Made by a program: the position numbers and the translations under genes | Shown here: piece by piece, positions 17,508 to 27,326 of the stretch | How positions within the stretch are numbered: position 1 is the first letter of the stretch | How the letters are laid out: each line of letters begins with the position of its first letter | Assembly (NCBI GenBank): GCA_964614915.1 | Contig: CAZTNC010000019.1 | Location: 124,001 to 188,000, forward strand | Origin: WTFY01 sp964614915 | Lineage (GTDB): Bacteria > Pseudomonadota > Gammaproteobacteria > UBA4575 | Reading direction: 5' to 3' | Length of the DNA: 64,000 nt | The notes under the pieces: model-generated | Seen by the model: the letters and a program-made list of their open reading frames with translations, nothing else | The model's database searches: none | Told to the model about the DNA's origin: nothing

Positions 17508-19394
17508 TCATGAGGCATCCTGTTGCGCGTACTCATTTCCTAGCAGGTAGTGATCCAAGACGGCTTTTGCTACCGGAGCCGCGGCAGTGCCGCCACCACC
17601 GCCATTTTCCACGACCACTGCAATTGCGATTTTTGGCTTGTCTGCGGGGGCAAATGCAATAAACAGGGCGTGATCGCGAAGTTTCTCGTCAATCTCTTCC
17701 TCAATGTACTCCCGGTACTCTCCGTCTTTTTTCAGGCTGAATACCTGTGCGGTTCCAGTCTTGCCGGCAATCCTGTAGCCGGCATCCTTTCCTACTGCAT
17801 ATGCAGTCCCGTTCGGCTCGTGCACGGAATCCTCCATCGCTTCGACAATCCGGTCCCAATAAATTGAATTGGCGAGGTCGACGGAATGCGGGGTAGAGAC
17901 TTGGCTCCTGCCATTTTCATCCTCAGATGGGCGGTCCGCAGGTAAGAATTTCCGTAAAAATTTTGGCTGTACCCCTTGCCCGCGCGTGGCCAAGACACTG
18001 GTTGCAAGGGCAAGCTGGAGCGGAGTGGCAGACAAGTAGCCCTGGCCTATGCCCATGATGACCGTTTCACCGGGATACCAAGGCTGCCCGTGTGCTTTGC
18101 GCTTCCATTCCTGTGAAGGCAGGATGCCTTTTGCCTCACCCCAAGTGTCAAGCCCTGTCCTGCTTCCGAAATTGAACTGGGCAAGGAACTCGGCCATGCG
18201 GTCGATCCCGAGCTCGTAAGCCAGCGTATAGAAATAGACATCGCTGGACTGGACGATGGCCTTTGGCATGTCCACCATGCCATGGCCTTCCTTTTTCCAG
18301 TCTCTGTACTTGTGCTGGCTGCCGGGCAGCTGATAGAACGGGCCTGCCCACATGGTGTCGTCTGCCCGGGCTACCCCGTAGTGCAAGCCGGCCAGAGCGA
18401 CCATCGGCTTGATGGTTGAACCAGGCGGGTACAGGCCGGACAAGGCCCGGTTGAACAGCGGCTGATCCGGGTTATCGCGCAACTGGGCATACTGCATGCT
18501 GCTGATACCGTTCACGAACTGGTTGGGGTCGTACGTGGGCGTGCTGACAAAAGCCAGTATTTCACCCGTTTCCGGCTCTATGGCCACGACAGAACCCTTT
18601 CGCTCTCCAAGGGCCCGCAGCGCAACTTCCTGTAGCCGTGCGTCCAGCGTCAGCATGACGTCTTTACCCGGCTCGGGGGGGATGCTCTCCAATACCCGCA
18701 GCCTGCGGCCCTGCGCATTGATTTCGATATGCTGGTAGCCCACGGTGCCATGCAGGGCCTGTTCATAGAATTTCTCCACACCCACCTTGCCGATATAGGT
18801 GGTCCCGCTGTAGTCCTTTTTATCCAGCTTTTGTATCTCGTCGGCGTTGATTCGTCCCACATATCCCAAGGCATGAGCATTCACTCCAGCCATCGGGTAG
18901 TAGCGGCTAGCCTGCGCGGTTATCTCAATGCCCGGAAATCGATGACGGTTGACCGAAAAACGTGCCACTTCGTCTTCGCTCAGATTGACCTTGAGAGGGA
19001 TGGACTCGAATGACTGCTTGCGATCCAGGTCCCCATAAAATTTCTTGAGGTGATGCTCCTTGAGATCAATAAGTCGTCCAAGCTGCAAGATCACCTGTTC
19101 CATGTCATCCACTTCTACCGGTGTAACCCTGATCTGGTAGCTGGGCTTGTTGGCGGCCAGCAAGTTCATATTCCGGTCATAGACAAGCCCTCTCGTGGGA
19201 GGCACCGGCACGATTTTCATCCGGTTTTCCTGGGACAAGGTTGCATAGTAGTCATGACTGCTGACCTGCAGATAAAACAAACGCAGGGCCAGTATCAGCA
19301 TGCACAGGAGGACGAGCAGGGCCACGAGATAGATCCGTGTCCTGAAATAGCGTTTTTCCAGCCTTATATCTTTAAAAAAATCGCGGGCAGCCAA
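17508..19394 (-). CDS. mrdA: Penicillin-binding protein 2
   Basis: Class B PBP, the transpeptidase of the elongasome and partner of RodA. The 628 residues have an N-terminal membrane helix (about 21-43), a dimerisation/hinge domain containing PTRGLVYDRN, and the transpeptidase domain with STIK (the catalytic Ser, in PPGSTIKP near residue 325), SSD in the SxN position and AGKTGTAQ. The start codon is TTG (19394). It is first of the likely operon mrdA-rodA-mltB-rlpA-dacC-dat-lipB-lipA, with 290 bases of non-coding DNA upstream shared with hppA. Confidence 0.96.
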   Translation of the reverse strand: MAARDFFKDIRLEKRYFRTRIYLVALLVLLCMLILALRLFYLQVSSHDYYATLSQENRMKIVPVPPTRGLVYDRNMNLLAANKPSYQIRVTPVEVDDMEQVILQLGRLIDLKEHHLKKFYGDLDRKQSFESIPLKVNLSEDEVARFSVNRHRFPGIEITAQASRYYPMAGVNAHALGYVGRINADEIQKLDKKDYSGTTYIGKVGVEKFYEQALHGTVGYQHIEINAQGRRLRVLESIPPEPGKDVMLTLDARLQEVALRALGERKGSVVAIEPETGEILAFVSTPTYDPNQFVNGISSMQYAQLRDNPDQPLFNRALSGLYPPGSTIKPMVALAGLHYGVARADDTMWAGPFYQLPGSQHKYRDWKKEGHGMVDMPKAIVQSSDVYFYTLAYELGIDRMAEFLAQFNFGSRTGLDTWGEAKGILPSQEWKRKAHGQPWYPGETVIMGIGQGYLSATPLQLALATSVLATRGQGVQPKFLRKFLPADRPSEDENGRSQVSTPHSVDLANSIYWDRIVEAMEDSVHEPNGTAYAVGKDAGYRIAGKTGTAQVFSLKKDGEYREYIEEEIDEKLRDHALFIAFAPADKPKIAIAVVVENGGGGGTAAAPVAKAVLDHYLLGNEYAQQDAS

Positions 19395-19684
19395 TTTCGA
19401 CTATACAATCCAGTGTGCGACTCGGTGATGGTAGCAAATATACACCCCGTATCTGTGCGGATACACTTTTTCCATGCGGTTTCCTGCGGACTGCCTCGGC
19501 ATTTACCAGAAACCATGGGTGCCCGAATGAAGGAATTGTGCACGGTTGCATGTTGGCGAACACCAGTATTCAAGTACAATACCCCGTTTTCGGTCTGTGA
19601 GGACTGATATTCATTTATCTGGATACCGTCTACTTCTTCGGCCACAGGCAACAATTTTGGCATCTCGATAGGGAGAAAATTTTC
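19395..19684. other. Divergent intergenic region between mrdA and hppA
   Basis: Non-coding. It should hold the mrdA promoter (reverse strand, a TATAGT-like hexamer about 15 bases before the TTG start) and the hppA promoter. I see no RNA gene, repeat or clear operator. An A+G-rich AGGGAGA lies 10-15 bases before the hppA ATG and is its Shine-Dalgarno. Confidence 0.6.
19553..19580 (+). promoter_or_regulatory. Candidate sigma70 promoter for hppA
   Basis: TTGGCG (19553-19558), 16-base spacer, TACAAT (19575-19580). This gives a start near 19587 and a leader of about 100 bases before hppA. Prediction only. Confidence 0.35.
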
Positions 19685-21691
19685 ATGACCATTCACCACC
19701 TGCCCGTCACCTTGGGTATCCTGGGCCTTATCGTCTCGTTATGGATTTACAGGTCGGTACTACGCTATCCCCAGGGCAGCAGCACTGTTGTCGAAATTTC
19801 AGATGCCATTCACACCGGTGCCATGGCCTTCATGCGTCGCGAGTATTCGATCCTGTTTGTCTTTGCCGCACTGGTCGCCGTCCTTATCTGGTTTTCCGAT
19901 CTGGGTTCGAATACCGCGATCTCGTTTGTGGTGGGTGCACTGTGTTCATCGGCGGCCGGCTATATCGGTATGTACACGGCGACCCGAGCCAATGTTCGAA
20001 CTACCGTGGCGGCACATGAAAAAGGACGTGATGCTGCACTGAATGTTGCCTTTATGGGAGGCTCCATCATGGGACTCACCGTGGCAGCGATGGGCCTGCT
20101 GGGACTCGGTGGCCTGTATCTGGCGTTTGGACGCGATCCCGCAACAGCAAATGTCATCCATGGCTTTGGCATGGGTGCATCGGTTGTAGCCCTTTTCTCC
20201 CGGGTCGGTGGAGGCATCTACACCAAGAGTGCGGACGTGGGCGCAGACCTGGTCGGCAAGATCGAGGCGGGGATCCCCGAAGATGATCCACGCAACCCGG
20301 GGGTCATTGCAGACAATGTGGGGGACAACGTGGGAGATGTGGCCGGTATGGGGTCGGATATCTTCGAGTCCTACTGCGGCTCGATCATTGCCACTGTGGC
20401 AATCTCTGCAACCCTGGCGCCAGCCGTAATTGAACGCTTGGGCGAAAGACAGGCCCTGATGTTCTTGCCTTTGGGCTTGGCTTCGACCGGTATTATCTGT
20501 TCAATCCTGGGAATTTTCCTGGTCAAAATAGCGGCCCGCAAATCTCCTGCAACGGCTCTTCGGATCGGGACCTTTTCTGCAGCAGTGATCTTTATTGTCG
20601 CAGCCTTTTGGGTTGTACAGGCACTAGGAGTTGATGTTGGCGTGTGGGCTTCCGTACTCGCCGGGGCCGTCGGCGGGATCATTATTGGCCTGATCACCGA
20701 ATATTACACCGGGGGTGCACCCGTGCGAAAGATTGCCACGGGCGGTGAAACCGGCCCTGCAACGGTGATTATTGGGGGTTTAGCGACAGGCACGCAATCT
20801 GTGGTTGTGCCTGTACTGAGCCTTGCCGCAATCATATTCTTTGCAAATCAATTTGCAGACTTGTACGGGGTCGGCATTGCTGCAGTGGGCATGCTGGCAA
20901 CAGTAGGCATCACGATGGCCATAGACGCCTATGGACCCGTCGCCGACAACGCCGGTGGCATCGCAGAGATGGCTGAGCTTGGGGATGATGTACGAAAAAT
21001 CACCGACGAACTGGACGAGGTGGGCAACACCACCGCAGCCATAGGCAAAGGTTTTGCGATCGGTGCAGCCACGCTGGCGGCCCTAGCAATCATCACCGCC
21101 TTCCTGGCAGAAGTCAGCCACGGGAAAGAGTCCATATCCCTGGATCTGAGCGATCCCCAGGTCTTGATCGGACTGTTCATTGGCGGGGTGTTTCCCTTCA
21201 TTGTGGCATCCCTGACTATCACGGCTGTCGGCGATGCTGCTTTCGACATGATCAAGGAAATTCGTCGGCAATTTCGTGAGATTCCTGGACTGCTGGATGG
21301 CAAAGCCAAGCCTGACACGGTTCGCTGCGTGGATATCGCAACCACGGCAGCGCTAAAACGTATGGTTACCCCGGGCTTGCTGGCCGTGATCGCGCCAGTG
21401 GTCGTCGGCTTCGGCTTTGGTGCAAAGACGCTTGGCGGGATGCTTGGGGGCGCACTGCTGGGCTGTGTCCTGCTTGCACTGACCATGACCACTGCCGGGG
21501 GCGCCTGGGATAATGCGAAAAAGTATGTCGAAAAGGGAAATCTTGGCGGCAAGGGGTCCGATGTCCACAAGGCCCTAGTAGTGGGTGATACGGTAGGTGA
21601 TCCGCTGAAGGATACTTCCGGCCCATCGATGAACATTCTGATCAATGTGATGGCCATCGTGAGCCTCGTCATTGCACCACTCCTGCGGTAG
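19685..21691 (+). CDS. hppA: Membrane-bound, ion-pumping pyrophosphatase (K+-dependent type)
   Basis: Couples pyrophosphate hydrolysis to H+ or Na+ export across the inner membrane. The 668-residue protein has some 15-16 membrane helices and the pyrophosphatase signatures DVGADLVGKIEAGIPEDDPRNPG and DNVGDNVGDVAGMGSDIFESY (near residues 178-230) and the C-terminal DTVGDPLKDTSGPS. The diagnostic segment GNTTAAIGKG has Ala and Gly where K+-independent pumps have Lys and Thr, so it should be stimulated by K+. Whether it moves H+ or Na+ cannot be decided by eye. It is monocistronic, with its own Shine-Dalgarno. Confidence 0.95.
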   Translation: MTIHHLPVTLGILGLIVSLWIYRSVLRYPQGSSTVVEISDAIHTGAMAFMRREYSILFVFAALVAVLIWFSDLGSNTAISFVVGALCSSAAGYIGMYTATRANVRTTVAAHEKGRDAALNVAFMGGSIMGLTVAAMGLLGLGGLYLAFGRDPATANVIHGFGMGASVVALFSRVGGGIYTKSADVGADLVGKIEAGIPEDDPRNPGVIADNVGDNVGDVAGMGSDIFESYCGSIIATVAISATLAPAVIERLGERQALMFLPLGLASTGIICSILGIFLVKIAARKSPATALRIGTFSAAVIFIVAAFWVVQALGVDVGVWASVLAGAVGGIIIGLITEYYTGGAPVRKIATGGETGPATVIIGGLATGTQSVVVPVLSLAAIIFFANQFADLYGVGIAAVGMLATVGITMAIDAYGPVADNAGGIAEMAELGDDVRKITDELDEVGNTTAAIGKGFAIGAATLAALAIITAFLAEVSHGKESISLDLSDPQVLIGLFIGGVFPFIVASLTITAVGDAAFDMIKEIRRQFREIPGLLDGKAKPDTVRCVDIATTAALKRMVTPGLLAVIAPVVVGFGFGAKTLGGMLGGALLGCVLLALTMTTAGGAWDNAKKYVEKGNLGGKGSDVHKALVVGDTVGDPLKDTSGPSMNILINVMAIVSLVIAPLLR

Positions 21692-21780
21692 TTTTGGCAC
21701 GCACCATCCCGGCCAACAAGCTGTACTCACACCCGGGGATATACTGTTGTGCATCAGCTGGCCGTTTCCTGCAGGCCTGG

Positions 21781-21809
21781 GCCGCGGCTGCGAAAACTGT
21801 ATCCGCGGC
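21781..21809 (+). other. 7-bp GC-rich stem-loop between hppA and lptD
   Basis: GCCGCGG, 15-base loop, CCGCGGC. There is no T-run, so it is not a typical intrinsic terminator; it may stabilise the hppA mRNA end or lie in the lptD leader. Confidence 0.25.
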
Positions 21810-21902
21810 GGGGCTTGACCGGGGTGGCGCATCCTTCGGTCACCTGAAAATCCTGTGCCGCCCGTGCTACCATCACACGCTTGTTTTGCACATCCGCCAC
21901 CC

Positions 21903-24191
21903 ATGTCGAAAACCATCAATAACAAGCTAGGTGTGGCCATCCTGGCAAGCCTATTCCTTGTAGTGCAGGCTGCCGGGCAAGCCTCTGCCGAGCGTGCAGA
22001 CCAAAACACAGGCCAGGAAAACCAGAATCCCACACATCCGGTTTGCCAAGTGGCCCCGGAGCCTGAAACCGCTGGCCCGCCGGATTCCGACGCACCCGTT
22101 CAGTTGAGTGCCGATCACATCGAGCGCGATGGAAAAGGCACAGTCACCTTGCAGGGGGCAGTGCAGATCAGGCGGGGAACCCAAGTGCTGAATGCAGACC
22201 TGTTGCACTATCAAGAACACGACCAAACAGTACAGGCCCATGGCGATGTGCGCATCGAAGATGGGGAGTGGATCATGGAAGGTGCGGAGGCCCAGCTCAA
22301 CCTTGATACGGGCTACTTTCAGTCGAATTCCATCGCCTACCGGTACAAGCCGTTGCTTGCGCGTGGTCAAGCAGACCACATCGAGCGGACTTCCAGAGAT
22401 TTTGCCTACCTGGAAAATACAACCTACACAACCTGTGCCGAGGGAGACAACTCGTGGGAGCTTGCAGCCAGCACACTTGAACTGGACAAAACTTCCGGTG
22501 ACGGAACCGGGAAAAACGTCACCGCACGATTCATGGGCATACCTGTTTTTTACACACCGTGGATACGATTTCCTATTGACGATGCCCGAAAATCAGGATT
22601 TCTGGCTCCCACCTTCGGCAACTCCAGTGATTCTGGCCCAACGCTCGAACTCCCCTGGTACTGGAATATTGCTGCCAACCAAGATGCAATCCTTGCGCCC
22701 CGCCTGCTCGCAGACCGTGGATTACAGTTGAAATCCAGCTACCGCTACCTGAATCGCGCAGGGCTGGCGCAGGTCGGCGTGGAGTATCTGGATGATAGTG
22801 AGTTCGATGACGATCGGTATCTAGCATCCGTCGAGTACCGGGGAGCCCTGACTCCGGGAATCGAACTGGAGCTTTTGTACAACCGGGCTTCCGACAAGAT
22901 GTATTTCGAGGACCTTGGGGACGGTCTTGGCCTCAGCAGTACCCAATATATCGAGCAATTTGGACGCATGAGCTATCAGGGGCAACACTGGGAACTCGCG
23001 GCCTTCATGCAGGGTTTCCAGGTGGTAGATTCCAGCTTGAGCAATGAAGAAGAGCCGTTCAAACGTCTTCCACAGCTCGAAATGAAGGGGAATTACCTGT
23101 CTGCGCTGGGCGGGTTTGACTTTTTCATCGAGAACGAATGGGTGCGCTTCCAGCATGATGACAAAATCGATGGTGAGCGGTTTCACTCGCAACTTGCCGT
23201 TGAACGACCTTTTGAGAGTACAGCCTATTTTGTCCGCCCCGGCATCCGCCTGACTCATACCCGGTATGACCTGCATCGCAAAGATGGATTGGATGACAAG
23301 CCCAGGCGTAGCGTACCTAGTGTTTACCTGGATACCGGACTGAAATTTGAAAGAGACCTGAAAAATTCTGCGGCTATTCAAAGCCTCGAGCCCCGAATCT
23401 ATTACCTTCATACCCCGTTTCGCAACCAGACCGAAATCCCGCTTTTCGATACCAAGGAGTATGAATTCGGGTTTGAACAGCTTTTTCGCAGCCGGCGTTT
23501 CAGTGGCCACGACCGTATTGGGGAAGCAGATCATTTGAGCCTAGGCGTGACTTCGCGAATCCTGAATACGGTCAATGGCAAGGAGAAGTTGCGAGCCAGT
23601 GTCGGGCGCATCTTCTATTTCAGGGATCGGAAAACATGGGGGCCGGGTGTACCAGAGGAGCGTAGCCCGTCCTCGGAAGTGGCTGCGGAACTGAAGCTTG
23701 GGCTCAGTGAACGTTGGGAGGCAATCGGCTCGATCTTGCTGGATACCCGTAATGATCGTACGCAGAGAAACTCTGTACGCTTTCACTACCGCGACGAAAA
23801 CGACCGGTTACTGAATCTAGCCTACCGTTACCGGCACAAAAGCACAGAACCGCTCGATCCGGTTACAAACCGGCAACAAAGCCTGGAACAATCCGATGTT
23901 TCCATGGTGCTGCCCTTGAATAATCACTGGCGTACCGTCACGCGCTGGAATTATGACCTGCAGAACAAGCGCAACCTGGAATTGCTTGCCGGGCTGGAGT
24001 ACGAGACCTGCTGCTGGAAACTCCGTTTGGCAGGAAGACGCTATAGTCAAAATATAAACGAGGACTATAATAACAGCATAGAATTCCAGCTCGTTCTGAA
24101 AGGTCTGGGACAGATCGGTTCACCCCTGGGTGAATTGCTGAAACGCGGAGTGCGCGGGTACGATGACCAAGACGATCGAGATATTTACTAG
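21903..24191 (+). CDS. lptD: LPS-assembly protein LptD
   Basis: Outer-membrane beta-barrel that, with the lipoprotein LptE, inserts lipopolysaccharide into the outer leaflet. From ATG 21903 it has 762 residues and a signal peptide ending GQASA; the frame opens 48 bases earlier, but that extension is Pro-rich and precedes the signal peptide. An OstA jellyroll (about residues 65-180, starting LSADHIE) is followed by the barrel with the insertion motif TPWIRFP. The four-Cys pattern for the interdomain disulphides is present: VCQV early, TTCAEG, and adjacent Cys in ETCCWKL near the C-terminus. It heads the lptD-surA-pdxA-ksgA-apaG-apaH series. Confidence 0.96.
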   Translation: MSKTINNKLGVAILASLFLVVQAAGQASAERADQNTGQENQNPTHPVCQVAPEPETAGPPDSDAPVQLSADHIERDGKGTVTLQGAVQIRRGTQVLNADLLHYQEHDQTVQAHGDVRIEDGEWIMEGAEAQLNLDTGYFQSNSIAYRYKPLLARGQADHIERTSRDFAYLENTTYTTCAEGDNSWELAASTLELDKTSGDGTGKNVTARFMGIPVFYTPWIRFPIDDARKSGFLAPTFGNSSDSGPTLELPWYWNIAANQDAILAPRLLADRGLQLKSSYRYLNRAGLAQVGVEYLDDSEFDDDRYLASVEYRGALTPGIELELLYNRASDKMYFEDLGDGLGLSSTQYIEQFGRMSYQGQHWELAAFMQGFQVVDSSLSNEEEPFKRLPQLEMKGNYLSALGGFDFFIENEWVRFQHDDKIDGERFHSQLAVERPFESTAYFVRPGIRLTHTRYDLHRKDGLDDKPRRSVPSVYLDTGLKFERDLKNSAAIQSLEPRIYYLHTPFRNQTEIPLFDTKEYEFGFEQLFRSRRFSGHDRIGEADHLSLGVTSRILNTVNGKEKLRASVGRIFYFRDRKTWGPGVPEERSPSSEVAAELKLGLSERWEAIGSILLDTRNDRTQRNSVRFHYRDENDRLLNLAYRYRHKSTEPLDPVTNRQQSLEQSDVSMVLPLNNHWRTVTRWNYDLQNKRNLELLAGLEYETCCWKLRLAGRRYSQNINEDYNNSIEFQLVLKGLGQIGSPLGELLKRGVRGYDDQDDRDIY

Positions 24192-24232
24192 AAATTATCC
24201 ATCCCCTCACTGCTGAAACCTGCGAAACCAGA

Positions 24233-25519
24233 ATGAAGCTCATCCTGTACATGCTTGGTGCCATGCTGTTGATTACTGGCGCCAGCGCAAAGGCACTTGA
24301 CCAAATTGTGGCCGTCGTGGAAGACGATGTCGTCATGGAAAGCGAGCTTCGGCAACGCATACAGGTCCTGATACGCCAGTTCAACCAAAACCGCAGCGCA
24401 CTTCCACCCAGAGATGTCCTCGTTGAGCAAGTGCTGCAGCGTTTGATTGTAGAGCGCTTGCAGTTGCAGCTTGCAGAACGCCGCGGCATACAGATTGACG
24501 TGCTGACCCTGGATCAGGCAATGCGCAGACTGGCAAGACGCAACAACATGAATCTCGAACAGTTTCGCGATACGCTGCTGCAACAGGGATTGGACTATGC
24601 CGTGTTCAGGAACCAGATCAGGGATGAGATGATCATCGAGCAGTTGCGCCAGCGCATCATCGATCAAAATATCCAGGTATCAGAAACCGAAATTGAAGAG
24701 TTGCTCACCCGATCGGAGGGCGAACTGTTGCGAAAAGAGCATGAGTATCATGTTGCACATATCCTGATTGCAGTCCCGGAGGGCCCGAAACCGGAACAAA
24801 TCAAAAATGCCGCAAACCGTGCTTCTTCAGTATACGAGCGTGCCGTATCCGGAAACAATTTCACCCAGCTTGCCATTGCTGCTTCTGATGCCCAAGATGC
24901 ACTTCAGGGTGGTGATTTGGGTTGGCGGGACAGGGCTCAACTGCCGCAGATTTTCTTGCAGCAAATCGACCAGATGAGCCCGGGCGAGATCAGTAAAATC
25001 ATGCAGAGCCCTTCAGGATTCCATATTTTCAAGCTTTTAGGGCAACGGGAAATACAAAAAGAAACCATGGTTGACCAGGTGCTGGCGCGCCATATCCTGA
25101 TCCGTACCAATGCCCTGTTGTCCGACGAGGCTGCCGAGACAAAACTGAAAGACATCAAGTCAAGGGTAGAGACGGGTGCGGATTTTGGCGAGCTTGCCAA
25201 GGAACACTCCGAGGATTTGAGCAGCGCTTTCAACGGTGGCCAATTGGGATGGTCCGTGTCAGGCACTTTTGTGCCTGAATTCAAGCAAGTTGTTGACAAT
25301 CTGGAGCCCAAGCAGGTCAGCGAACCGTTTCGCACCCAGTATGGCTGGCACATTGTGCAATTGCTGGATGTGCGCAAACATGACAATACTCAGGAAGCAA
25401 TCCGTGCCAAAGCCCTGGCACAAATCAGGCAAAGGAAAATCGAGGAAGAAACCGAGCTGTGGCTAAGACGTCTTCGTGATGAGAGTTATATAGAAAATCG
25501 GTTGCACTCCTCCAACTGA
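24233..25519 (+). CDS. surA: Periplasmic chaperone and peptidyl-prolyl isomerase SurA
   Basis: Escorts outer-membrane proteins, including LptD, to the BAM complex. The 428 residues comprise a signal peptide (to GASAKA), an N-terminal chaperone domain, two parvulin domains (about 172-275 starting EYHVAHIL, and 283-385 starting ARHILIR) and a C-terminal helix that completes the chaperone core. Size and order are those of the E. coli protein. It follows lptD by 41 bases and precedes pdxA by 39. Confidence 0.96.
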   Translation: MKLILYMLGAMLLITGASAKALDQIVAVVEDDVVMESELRQRIQVLIRQFNQNRSALPPRDVLVEQVLQRLIVERLQLQLAERRGIQIDVLTLDQAMRRLARRNNMNLEQFRDTLLQQGLDYAVFRNQIRDEMIIEQLRQRIIDQNIQVSETEIEELLTRSEGELLRKEHEYHVAHILIAVPEGPKPEQIKNAANRASSVYERAVSGNNFTQLAIAASDAQDALQGGDLGWRDRAQLPQIFLQQIDQMSPGEISKIMQSPSGFHIFKLLGQREIQKETMVDQVLARHILIRTNALLSDEAAETKLKDIKSRVETGADFGELAKEHSEDLSSAFNGGQLGWSVSGTFVPEFKQVVDNLEPKQVSEPFRTQYGWHIVQLLDVRKHDNTQEAIRAKALAQIRQRKIEEETELWLRRLRDESYIENRLHSSN

Positions 25520-25558
25520 CCCTGGCTTCCCGGCCACCTGCATCTGTCGACTGCTGCT

Positions 25559-26581
25559 ATGCAACCCATCCCTCGTATTGCTGTAACGCCTGGCGAGCCT
25601 GCCGGCATCGGACCGGAAATCGTGCTCAAGCTCGCCCAGCAAACGCTTGCATTTGAGATCGTAGCTGTTGCCAGCAAAGCGCTGTTGGAAAGTCTTGCCA
25701 GGCAACTGCACATCGACGTGTCCATAAACATCTTCAACCCGGAGGGTATGCCAGCAGCCCATGATCCAGGTCAGCTCAAGGTTGTCGATATCCCGGTCCC
25801 AAATCAGGTTGTCCCAGGAGAGCTGGATGTCGAAAATTCAAACTACGTCATCGAGACCCTGAACACGGCAATCGAACTTGTCCGGACTGATGCCTGCCAA
25901 GCAGTGGCAACGGGCCCTGTACAAAAAAGCATTATCAACGAAGCAGGAATTTTTTTCTCAGGGCATACAGAATTTTTCGCCGAGAAAACGGGGGGCTGTC
26001 CGGTCATGCTGCTGAGCAATGAGATGGGCAACACAGAAACAGCACAAACACTTCGTGTGGCACTCATGACCACCCATTTGGCAGTTGCTGATGTGCCTGC
26101 CCGGATAACGGCGCAGCGCATTGAAGAGGTGCTGAGAGTCTTGCATCATGACTTGGTTAACCGGTTCGGCATCGAAGACCCGCTTATCTGCGTATGCGGA
26201 TTAAACCCTCATGCAGGCGAGAACGGGCATCTGGGATCAGAGGAAAAGGAAATTATCAGCCCGGCGCTTGACAGACTTCGCAAACAGGGCTTGCAGCTAG
26301 AAGGCCCAATACCCGCCGACACAGCCTTTGCCCGGCACAAACCCCGCACCAGAGACGTGATCGTCGTGATGTACCACGATCAGGGCTTGCCCGTGATAAA
26401 GTACGGCGACTTCGGAAATATCGTCAACGTGACACTGGGCCTGCCCTTGATTCGTACTTCTGTGGATCATGGCACTGCACTGGATATCGCAGGACAGGGG
26501 ATTGCAGATGCTGGTAGCATCCGCATAGCGGCAGAGATGGCCGCGAAACTGGCAGCAACTGTCCCCGGCAAATCAAAATAA
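25559..26581 (+). CDS. pdxA: 4-hydroxythreonine-4-phosphate dehydrogenase
   Basis: NAD-dependent step in DXP-dependent pyridoxal phosphate synthesis, yielding 3-amino-1-hydroxyacetone phosphate. The 340 residues show PGEPAGIGPE at the N-terminus, the substrate-binding GHTEFFA (near 140), metal-binding His residues in MTTHLAV, NPHAGENGHLG, and MYHDQGLPV (near 275), all in the family order. It is between surA and a secreted protein of unknown function. A PdxA2-type paralogue acting on other substrates is unlikely given the conserved operon position. Confidence 0.96.
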   Translation: MQPIPRIAVTPGEPAGIGPEIVLKLAQQTLAFEIVAVASKALLESLARQLHIDVSINIFNPEGMPAAHDPGQLKVVDIPVPNQVVPGELDVENSNYVIETLNTAIELVRTDACQAVATGPVQKSIINEAGIFFSGHTEFFAEKTGGCPVMLLSNEMGNTETAQTLRVALMTTHLAVADVPARITAQRIEEVLRVLHHDLVNRFGIEDPLICVCGLNPHAGENGHLGSEEKEIISPALDRLRKQGLQLEGPIPADTAFARHKPRTRDVIVVMYHDQGLPVIKYGDFGNIVNVTLGLPLIRTSVDHGTALDIAGQGIADAGSIRIAAEMAAKLAATVPGKSK

Positions 26582-26618
26582 AAATGCAGCTTAATCACTT
26601 TTACCCCGACAAGGACAG

Positions 26619-27191
26619 ATGAGCCACTCAAAAAAACCTGCACTGCTCGCGGTGTTGCTGATTTGTTGCTGCATCCCTGCCGCATATGCCGTGGATCTGG
26701 GTCGCTTCATTACTATTTCCAGCACCGAAGAGTTTGAACTCCTTCAGGGTGGCGAGATTGCATTCAAATTCAAACCCCTCTCCAGTAAAGCACGGGCTCT
26801 GCAAATCACAGAAGATGCTTCCTCCCTTGGCGTTACCCACCTGGGGCAGCTTGTGCTTAGAGAAAACTCTACTGCATTGGCTGCCTTGCGCAGCATTGCG
26901 AATCAGATCGGCAAAAGTCTGGGGTTGCGGTTTGGTGTAATCACGGATTCAGCAACATCGAACGTCTTAAAGGAGAGCAAACAACTCCTGCTTTACCATC
27001 CGGATATCACTATTACTCTCACCCTGGTAAAACCGATCGAGCAGGAACATTACGAAATTATCTGTACATACGCTGTCCGAGAAACGGAAGCCCGGGTCCC
27101 CGACCCTATTGAGGACACGAAACCTGTACAAGCAGCGGCAAGCACGGATGTTGCCTCTCCTGCGGCGCCTGCCGAAAAACCGACGCAGTAG
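26619..27191 (+). CDS. Secreted protein of unknown function inserted between pdxA and ksgA
   Basis: I do not recognise this 190-residue product. It starts with a signal peptide (hydrophobic LLAVLLICCCIPAAYA, cleavage likely after AYA near residue 24). The mature domain has alternating hydrophobic residues suggesting a small beta-rich fold, then a helix, and an Ala/Pro/Thr-rich low-complexity tail of about 30 residues. The CCC lies inside the signal region. It is 37 bases after pdxA and about 135 before ksgA, on the same strand, so it is probably in the operon. Most gammaproteobacteria have pdxA and ksgA adjacent, so it is lineage-specific. A role in envelope biogenesis is suggested only by neighbours lptD and surA. 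Confidence 0.75.
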   Translation: MSHSKKPALLAVLLICCCIPAAYAVDLGRFITISSTEEFELLQGGEIAFKFKPLSSKARALQITEDASSLGVTHLGQLVLRENSTALAALRSIANQIGKSLGLRFGVITDSATSNVLKESKQLLLYHPDITITLTLVKPIEQEHYEIICTYAVRETEARVPDPIEDTKPVQAAASTDVASPAAPAEKPTQ

Positions 27192-27326
27192 TATTGACTT
27201 GCTGCTTTAGGGTATACCATGCCCAGCAGGCTACAGCCTTTCCTCCAAGTAGCCATTAAGGGTGATTTCAGGCCAAACGAAGGAAGCCAGAACCTTGGGG
27301 AATTCACCAGGGAGCCAGCAGTGACT

